From: Nostoc sp. CHAB 5715
GTDB taxonomy: Bacteria > Cyanobacteriota > Cyanobacteriia > Cyanobacteriales > Nostocaceae
Length of the DNA: 10,449 nucleotides
Direction: 5' to 3'
Assembly (NCBI RefSeq): GCF_020829685.1
Contig: NZ_JAIVFR010000134.1
Location: forward strand, 1 to 10,449
Every line of letters begins with the position of its first letter. The first letter of the stretch is position 1. Under the pieces are notes generated by a model. That model did not search any database, had not been told where the DNA came from, and saw nothing but the letters and a program-made list of their open reading frames with translations. Both the position numbers and the translations under genes were made by a program. Positions 5,658-10,449 of this stretch are shown one piece after another.

Positions 5658-7718
5658 ATGAAAGCCGACTATCTCAGCTACGCCCGCGCGACGAGTGTGA
5701 GTCTTCTGGGCCTGGTGATCCAAGTGGTGCTGGGCGTCGGCCTCCTCATCTACTCCGTGCTGGGGCGCGACCATGCCGCCCAAAGCGGCGCGTACGCCAT
5801 CCTGCTGGGCGCCATCGTGTGGATCGTCCTTGCGGTGGTGTATGACCAGCACCGCCGCGAGCGCATCGAGGCCCTGGAGCAGGAGCAGCTGGACGCCGCC
5901 AAGGAGGGCTCGGTCTTCTCCGCCTCGACCGAAGACCTCCGCGTCAACGCCCGCCGCCTGGCGTGGATGCACTCGTTCCTGGTCCCCGGCGTCTCCATCC
6001 TGCTTGCCGGCCTGCTGATCGCCTTGGCCTACTGGCGCATCACCGACGCCATGGGACGCATCGGCTACGACAAGGCCGGCGTCGATCTGTTCACCAAGCC
6101 CCCCCATCGCGGCTGGGCGATCGCCATCGGCCTGGGCCTGGGCATTGTCGGATTCATCTTCGCCCGCTTCGTCTCGGGAATGTCCAAGCAGAAGATGTGG
6201 GCGAACCTCCGCGGCGGCGCGGGCTACGCCGTCCTGGCGTCGCTCATCGGCATCGCCATCGCCATCGCCCACTTCGTGGACATGGCCAGCCGCGACGACG
6301 CGCTCCGCTACATCCAGATCATCATCCCGGCCCTGGCGGGTTTCCTCGGGGTTGAGATCGTCGTCAGCCTGCTGCTGAACCTTTACCGCCCGCGCAAGCC
6401 GGGCGAGATCCCCCGGTCGGCGTTCGACTCGCCGATCCTCGGCTTCGCCGCCTCCCCCGACCGGATCGCCAAGACCCTCGGCGGGGCCATCAGCTACCAG
6501 GTCGGCGTCGACGTCACGGGCACCTGGGCCTACAAGCTCGTCGCCCGGGCCGTCCTGCCGCTGCTGCTGCTGGGCGCGGCGGTCATGTGGATCATGACGT
6601 GCGTCACGGTCGTCGGCCCCACCGAGCGGGGCATCCGCGTGCGCAACGGGCTGGCGGTCGAGAACGTCGGCCCCGGCCTGCACTTCAAGCTCCCCTGGCC
6701 GTTCGAATCCATCGACCGCATGAACGCCTCGCTCCTGCAGGAAGTCGAGCTGGCCACCCCCGCGGCGGGGAACGAGATCCGCGCCCTGCTGTGGACCAAC
6801 GACCACAAGGTCAAGGAAACCTACGCCCTGGTGCGGACGCAGCCTCGTGCATCCCGCATGGGCGTCGAACCCGCGCATGACGCCTCGCACGACTCGACGC
6901 AGACGCTGGAGATCGCGCTGGTGGCCGTGCGCGTGCCGCTGCGGTACCGCGTCAGCGACATCGAGAAGTTCGAGCGGTTCAACGCCCCCGCCACCCGCAT
7001 CGACGCCCTGACCGCCCTGGCGCGGCGCGAACTGATGCTCGAACTTGCCCGCTACACGGACGACGAAGTCATCGGCCCCCGTCGCGCCGAAGCCGGCGAG
7101 GCGGTCCTGCAGCGCGTGCAGAAGGCGTTCGCCGACGCCGACACCGGCGTCGAGGTGCTCTTCGCCGGCATCGAAACCGTCCATCCCCAGCGCGAGGTCG
7201 CGCGCGAGTTCGAGAAGATCGTCGCCGCCGGGCGAGTCCGCGAGTCGCTCGTCGACGGCGGGCGGACCGACGCCATCGGCTCCCTCACCCGGGCTGTGGG
7301 CGACCTGGCACTTGCCCGCACGATCGTCGAGGAGCTTGAGGCCCGCAAGCAGATGCAGAATGCAGCCGCGGATGCCAAGGCCGTCGCCGAACAGACCACC
7401 AAGATCGAGACGCTCATCCTCCGCGCCGGCGGACGGGCGGGCGCCACCCTGGCCCAGGCTCGCGCGGACCGCTGGAACAAGCACATGACCCAGCGCGGCC
7501 AGGCGATGGCCTACGAGGGCCGGCTGGCGGCCTTCCGCGCCAACCCCAGCCTTTATAAGGCCACGTTGTACCTGGCCATGCTCCGCGACGAGCTGGCCCA
7601 CGCCCGCGTCTATCTCGTTCCCGACGGCGCCGATGTGCGCGTGCGCATCAACGCCGAGGACCAGGGCTCGGGCGGCAACATCTTCTCCACCGGAGCGGCG
7701 GAGACGGGCAACAAGTAA
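5658..7718 (+). CDS. HflK-like SPFH protein with multi-helix N-terminal membrane domain
   Basis: A 686-aa protein in two parts. Residues 1-320 carry about seven predicted membrane helices (near 15-35, 44-62, 106-126, 151-172, 187-206, 219-242, 294-318), with a charged loop at 64-100. Residues from 320 on match an HflK-type SPFH (band 7) domain: VVGPTERGIRVRNG, then GPGLHFKLPWPFESIDRM at 338-355, then a strand VAVRVPLRYRVSD (422-434) and the FAGIETVHP segment (502-510). A long helical stretch at 511-625 and a C-terminal part (VYLVPDGADVRVRI) follow. Canonical HflK has a single membrane helix and about 420 residues, so the first part is an addition. HflK/HflC form a membrane-bound cage around the FtsH protease and modulate which membrane proteins it degrades; that role here is inferred from family. 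ATG at 5658 has GGAG (5649-5652) 5 nt upstream; an upstream TTG at 5634 is less likely. First gene of the three-gene SPFH run. Confidence 0.85.
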   Translation: MKADYLSYARATSVSLLGLVIQVVLGVGLLIYSVLGRDHAAQSGAYAILLGAIVWIVLAVVYDQHRRERIEALEQEQLDAAKEGSVFSASTEDLRVNARRLAWMHSFLVPGVSILLAGLLIALAYWRITDAMGRIGYDKAGVDLFTKPPHRGWAIAIGLGLGIVGFIFARFVSGMSKQKMWANLRGGAGYAVLASLIGIAIAIAHFVDMASRDDALRYIQIIIPALAGFLGVEIVVSLLLNLYRPRKPGEIPRSAFDSPILGFAASPDRIAKTLGGAISYQVGVDVTGTWAYKLVARAVLPLLLLGAAVMWIMTCVTVVGPTERGIRVRNGLAVENVGPGLHFKLPWPFESIDRMNASLLQEVELATPAAGNEIRALLWTNDHKVKETYALVRTQPRASRMGVEPAHDASHDSTQTLEIALVAVRVPLRYRVSDIEKFERFNAPATRIDALTALARRELMLELARYTDDEVIGPRRAEAGEAVLQRVQKAFADADTGVEVLFAGIETVHPQREVAREFEKIVAAGRVRESLVDGGRTDAIGSLTRAVGDLALARTIVEELEARKQMQNAAADAKAVAEQTTKIETLILRAGGRAGATLAQARADRWNKHMTQRGQAMAYEGRLAAFRANPSLYKATLYLAMLRDELAHARVYLVPDGADVRVRINAEDQGSGGNIFSTGAAETGNK

Positions 7719-7719
7719 G

Positions 7720-7791
7720 CATTCAGCATTCAGCATTCAGCACTCAGCACTCAGCACTCAGCACTCAGCACTCAGCACTCAGCACTCTCAG
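7720..7791 (+). repeat. Heptanucleotide tandem repeat, CATTCAG x3 then CACTCAG x6 plus one imperfect copy
   Basis: Three perfect CATTCAG units (7720-7740) run without a break into six perfect CACTCAG units (7741-7782) and end with CACTCTCAG (7783-7791), a copy with two extra bases. The array begins one base after the stop codon of the first SPFH gene and ends 9 nt before the GGAG ribosome site of the hflC-like gene. It therefore occupies nearly all of the 91-bp gap. The units cannot pair with each other, so the mRNA across the array should be largely unstructured. No + strand frame contains a stop inside it. Confidence 0.95.
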
Positions 7792-7809
7792 AATCATCCC
7801 GGAGCAGCC

Positions 7810-8850
7810 ATGCAGAAGCTCTTGAAGTACCTCGTCGCGGGCCTGATCGTCCTGGCCATCCTGGCCTTCATGACCACGTATTCGGTCCGTTTCACCGAGA
7901 AAGCCGTGGTCACGACCTTCGGCAAGGCCGACCCCGACACGGTGCGCACCACGCCGGGCATGGGTTTCCGCTGGCCGTACCCGATCCAGAGCGTCGTCAA
8001 GTACGACACCCGGCCGCGCTTCGTCGAGGCCCTGCCGCAGACCGCCGCCACGCGCGACGAGCGCCAGATCATCGTCTCGGCCTTCATCAGCTGGCGCGTG
8101 AGCGACCCGCTGAAGTTCTACCAGCTTTACGGCGGCGGCTCCCGCCCCATCGAGCACCTGCGCATGGCGGACGACCAGCTCAAGGGCTCGCTCTCGGCGG
8201 CGATGGCCGCGATCAGCCAGTACCGCCTTGACGAACTCCTCAACGCCCGCGAGGGGAGCAAGCTCGCCGAGCTCGAAGAGAAGATCAAGGAAACGCTCAT
8301 CAGCCGCACCTCCGCCGGCGGGGCGGGGGCGGCGCTGCAGGAAGGCGGCATCGAGCTGGTCCGGGTCGGCATCTTCAACATCCAGATGCCCGAATCGATC
8401 ACGTCCAACGTCTTTGAGGCCATGAAGGCCGCACGCACTCGCATCGCCGCCGACGCCGTCAAGAAGGGCGAGGCCGAAGCCGAGTCCATCCGCACCAAGG
8501 CCGAGGCCGACAGCAAGACCATCATGGACTTCGTCCGCCAGCGCGCCGAGGCCATCCGCTCGCAGGGCGACCGCGAGGCCGCCGAGTACTTCGCCAAGAT
8601 GCGCGAGGTGCCCGAGCTGGCCGTCTTCCTCAAGAGCCTGGAGCTCATGCGCGACGGCATCGGCCCCCAGACCACGCTCGTCTGGCCCTTCAGCGCTCCG
8701 GGCATGGGCGTGATGAATCCCACCACCGCCTTCGACACCCGAGGCGGGATCGTCCCGCAGATCTTCCCCGAACCGGCGCCCGCCGCTCCGCCCGCCTCCT
8801 CCACCCCGGCATCCCCCCCAGCGGGCAGGCCCGCCCGGTCGCCGCAGTGA
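7810..8850 (+). CDS. hflC: HflC-like SPFH protein (FtsH protease modulator family)
   Basis: A 346-aa protein close in length and layout to E. coli HflC (334 aa). Residues 5-22 form one N-terminal membrane helix, followed directly by the SPFH domain: SVRFTEKAVVTTFGK (25-39), GMGFRWPYPIQSV (50-62), DERQIIVSAFISWRVSDPLKFY (83-104), and GIELVRVGIFNIQMPESI (180-197). A long helix from about 200 to 265, rich in Ala, Glu, Arg and Lys, then AEYFAKM and a hydrophobic stretch LAVFLKSLELM complete the family pattern. The last about 27 residues (from 320) are a Pro/Ala/Ser-rich tail, longer and more disordered than I expect for HflC. Family members pair with HflK in a ring or cage around FtsH with the SPFH domains outside the cytoplasm. 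ATG at 7810 has GGAG (7801-7804) 5 nt upstream; the same frame stays open leftward through the heptamer array, but a start there would put a repeat peptide before the membrane helix. Confidence 0.9.
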   Translation: MQKLLKYLVAGLIVLAILAFMTTYSVRFTEKAVVTTFGKADPDTVRTTPGMGFRWPYPIQSVVKYDTRPRFVEALPQTAATRDERQIIVSAFISWRVSDPLKFYQLYGGGSRPIEHLRMADDQLKGSLSAAMAAISQYRLDELLNAREGSKLAELEEKIKETLISRTSAGGAGAALQEGGIELVRVGIFNIQMPESITSNVFEAMKAARTRIAADAVKKGEAEAESIRTKAEADSKTIMDFVRQRAEAIRSQGDREAAEYFAKMREVPELAVFLKSLELMRDGIGPQTTLVWPFSAPGMGVMNPTTAFDTRGGIVPQIFPEPAPAAPPASSTPASPPAGRPARSPQ

Positions 8851-8942
8851 CGCGGCGTCGGCCAGAGCCCTCGCGCCCCTCTCCTTCGCTTGACGCTTTC
8901 GTTCCGCATTTCCCCCGCCTCGATCGCTGACAGGATCGACCC

Positions 8943-10394
8943 ATGAGCCAGACCCCAGGCACGAATCCCAACCCGTCGGGGAACGAACCCGCCGCCAACC
9001 CCGCGATGATCCGCCGCCGCCCGGCGTCGGTGCAGCTCCGCGCCGGCGGCGCCGGCCAGGACGTCCAGTCGCTGATGGACCCGGCGAACCAGTCGCTGGC
9101 CGATGCGCTGAAGATCACCTACCGCATCATCCAGCTGGCGATGCTCGGGCTGGTCGTCGCGTACGCCGCCAGCGGCATGCAGTCGGTCAAGCTCACCGAG
9201 ACGGGCGTGCGCGTCACGCTCGGCCAGGCGGATTCCGAGCCTCTCCCCCCGGGGTTCGCGTTCAGCCTCCCCACGCCCATGGGCGAGATCATCAAGGTCG
9301 ACACCAGCGCCATCTCCCTGGACATGGAGCGGGCGTTCTTCCAGCAGGTCGCAGACGAGCACGCGCGGAAGGCCCCCAGCGAGCTGGAGAGCTTCGGCAA
9401 GGGCAAGCTCGACCCCCTCGTCGACGGCCACAACCTCACCGGCGACCTGGGGATCGCCCACTCGCGATGGCGCGTGCAGTACCAGCGCTCGGCGAGCCAG
9501 ATCCTCAAGTATCTGGCCAACGTCAACCCCGCGGCCGAGGAGCGCATCGTCGCCCGGGCCGTCATGCGCGGCGTCGTGCTCGCCTCCAGCCAGGTCTCCA
9601 TCGACGAGTTCCTCAAGTCGCAGCCCGACCCTCAGCGCAAGGGCCCGCTCCCTCTCGTCGAGTTCACCGCCAAGCAGTACGCCCAGCAGCTGCTGGACGA
9701 CATGCAGACCGGGCTGGTGATCACCAACCTGGACATGGAGGCCCGCACGCCTCCGCTCTCGCTCCGCAAGGACTTCGCGCAGGTCGACGCCAGCACCCAG
9801 GACGCCCGGCGCGAGGCCGAGACCGCCGAGCAGGACCGCAGCACGAGGCTCACCTCCACTGCGGGAGACGCCGCTCCGTACCTCCTGACCCTCATCTCCC
9901 GCTTCGACGCACAGCTCGCCAAGGACGATCGCGCCGGCGCCGAGGCGACGCTCCAGACCATCAACGACATGATCGACGGGCGTGAGGTGCAGATCGACGG
10001 CGCGGCCGCACCGCGGCTCAAGGGCGCCGCGGCTGCGGCGATCTCCGACGCCGAGCAGTACCGCTCGGCGATCGTCAGCCGCGCCGCGGGCGATGCCCAG
10101 CTCTACGGCGCGAAGCTGGACATCTACAAGAGCAATCCCCGCCTGCTGGTCAGCGGAGAATGGCAGTCGGCCTTCAACACCATGATGGCCGGCGCCAGCA
10201 AGCCGATCGTCTGGTGGGTGCCCACCGGGCAGCCGGTGGACCTGTGGCTGAACACCAATCCGGAAGTCGCCAAGCAGCGGGCCATGAGCGAGATGCAGAA
10301 CCGCACCCGCAGGATCAACGAGCAGGAGCAGAAGGAATACCAGAAGATGCGAACGAACGAGTTCTTCACCCCGACCAAGGAAATGCGCGAGTAA
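8943..10394 (+). CDS. Divergent HflK-like SPFH membrane protein
   Basis: A 483-aa protein with a disordered Asn/Pro/Gly-rich N-terminus (1-45), one membrane helix near 61-78 (RIIQLAMLGLVVAYAASGM), then an SPFH-like domain: VKLTETGVRVTLGQ (82-95), LPPGFAFSLPTPMGEIIKVD (101-120), a strand SRWRVQYQ (174-181), and VITNLDMEARTPPLSLRKDF (259-278), which is the segment before the long helix in HflK. Residues about 280-390 are an enlarged, Ala/Asp/Glu-rich helical region, including AAAISDAEQYRSAIVSRAAG, which resembles the equivalent helix in HflK. The C-terminus has KPIVWWVPTG (420-429) and a charged, Gln/Glu/Arg-rich helix ending FFTPTKEMRE. The layout (disordered N-terminus, anchor, SPFH, helix) resembles HflK more than HflC, but identity looks low and the glycine-rich start of classic HflK is replaced. 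ATG at 8943 has AGGA (8932-8935) 7 nt upstream. It lies 92 bp after the hflC-like gene on the same strand and probably shares its transcript. Confidence 0.8.
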   Translation: MSQTPGTNPNPSGNEPAANPAMIRRRPASVQLRAGGAGQDVQSLMDPANQSLADALKITYRIIQLAMLGLVVAYAASGMQSVKLTETGVRVTLGQADSEPLPPGFAFSLPTPMGEIIKVDTSAISLDMERAFFQQVADEHARKAPSELESFGKGKLDPLVDGHNLTGDLGIAHSRWRVQYQRSASQILKYLANVNPAAEERIVARAVMRGVVLASSQVSIDEFLKSQPDPQRKGPLPLVEFTAKQYAQQLLDDMQTGLVITNLDMEARTPPLSLRKDFAQVDASTQDARREAETAEQDRSTRLTSTAGDAAPYLLTLISRFDAQLAKDDRAGAEATLQTINDMIDGREVQIDGAAAPRLKGAAAAAISDAEQYRSAIVSRAAGDAQLYGAKLDIYKSNPRLLVSGEWQSAFNTMMAGASKPIVWWVPTGQPVDLWLNTNPEVAKQRAMSEMQNRTRRINEQEQKEYQKMRTNEFFTPTKEMRE

Positions 10395-10449
10395 GAACCG
10401 CTCTCGCCACGCACGCCGGCAACACCGCGTGGATGGGAGAGGTCGTTCG

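Noticed and set aside
5397..7736. 779-residue open frame on the minus strand opposite the first SPFH gene
   Set aside because: This is a shadow of the coding strand caused by high third-position GC. The + strand product has membrane helices and an SPFH domain; the minus product has neither.
7720..7791. CRISPR-like array
   Set aside because: Units are 7 nt and directly abutting with no spacers, so this is a simple tandem repeat.
7633..7809. Longer form of the HflC-like protein starting upstream and translating the heptamer array as an HSALSTQ repeat peptide
   Set aside because: The ATG at 7810 has a well-spaced GGAG and begins directly at the membrane helix as in HflC. A start at 7633 lies inside the upstream gene and would put a repeat peptide before the anchor.
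8917..8925. Separate promoter for the third SPFH gene, suggested by the TTGACG just upstream near 8891
   Set aside because: No -10-like hexamer lies at 16-18 nt from it; the sequence there is C-rich. Co-transcription with the upstream gene is simpler.
10395..10449. Start of another gene or a terminator after the third SPFH gene
   Set aside because: Only 55 bp remain. A 6-bp CCACGC/GCGTGG pairing is present but has no T run, and no start codon with enough downstream sequence can be judged.

Overview
The window is GC-rich bacterial chromosome. My best guess for its source is a planctomycete (Planctomycetota, perhaps Phycisphaerae). This rests on the gene set and style: several HflK/HflC-like SPFH proteins in a row, one carrying a long multi-helix N-terminus, plus a conserved-looking small membrane protein with a Lys/Gly-rich tail. 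No rRNA or diagnostic marker is present, so this placement is an inference.

Left part (1-3200): the N-terminal half of a membrane-fusion (HlyD-type) adaptor reads leftward out of the window. Upstream of it lies a leftward tRNA-Leu(GAG) with its own promoter-like sequence and a strong Rho-independent terminator. Divergent from the tRNA, two genes read rightward: a 172-aa protein I do not recognise and a 479-aa GT4-family glycosyltransferase with the fold and active-site motifs of single-chain glycogen-synthase-like enzymes. A near-perfect 13-bp hairpin flanked by A and T runs closes this block and serves the convergent genes on both strands.

Middle (3229-5011): a leftward pair, an ABC-2 type permease followed 67 bp later by a 115-aa single-pass membrane protein, probably one transcript ending at the shared terminator. 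No ATPase for the permease is in view. A 646-bp stretch (5012-5657) separates it from the divergent right-hand cluster. This stretch has no convincing gene but holds several GC-rich hairpins.

Right part (5658-10394): three consecutive rightward SPFH genes form an apparent operon. The first (686 aa) is an HflK-like SPFH protein with about seven predicted membrane helices in its first 320 residues. The second (346 aa) is a clear HflC-like protein with a Pro/Ala-rich tail. The third (483 aa) is a more divergent HflK-like protein with a disordered N-terminus and an enlarged helical region. The HflK/HflC family assembles into a membrane cage that encloses the FtsH protease, so this cluster probably encodes a three-component version of such a scaffold. 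A heptanucleotide tandem repeat (three CATTCAG, six CACTCAG, one imperfect copy) fills the gap between the first and second genes. The SPFH cluster and this repeat are the most interesting parts of the window.
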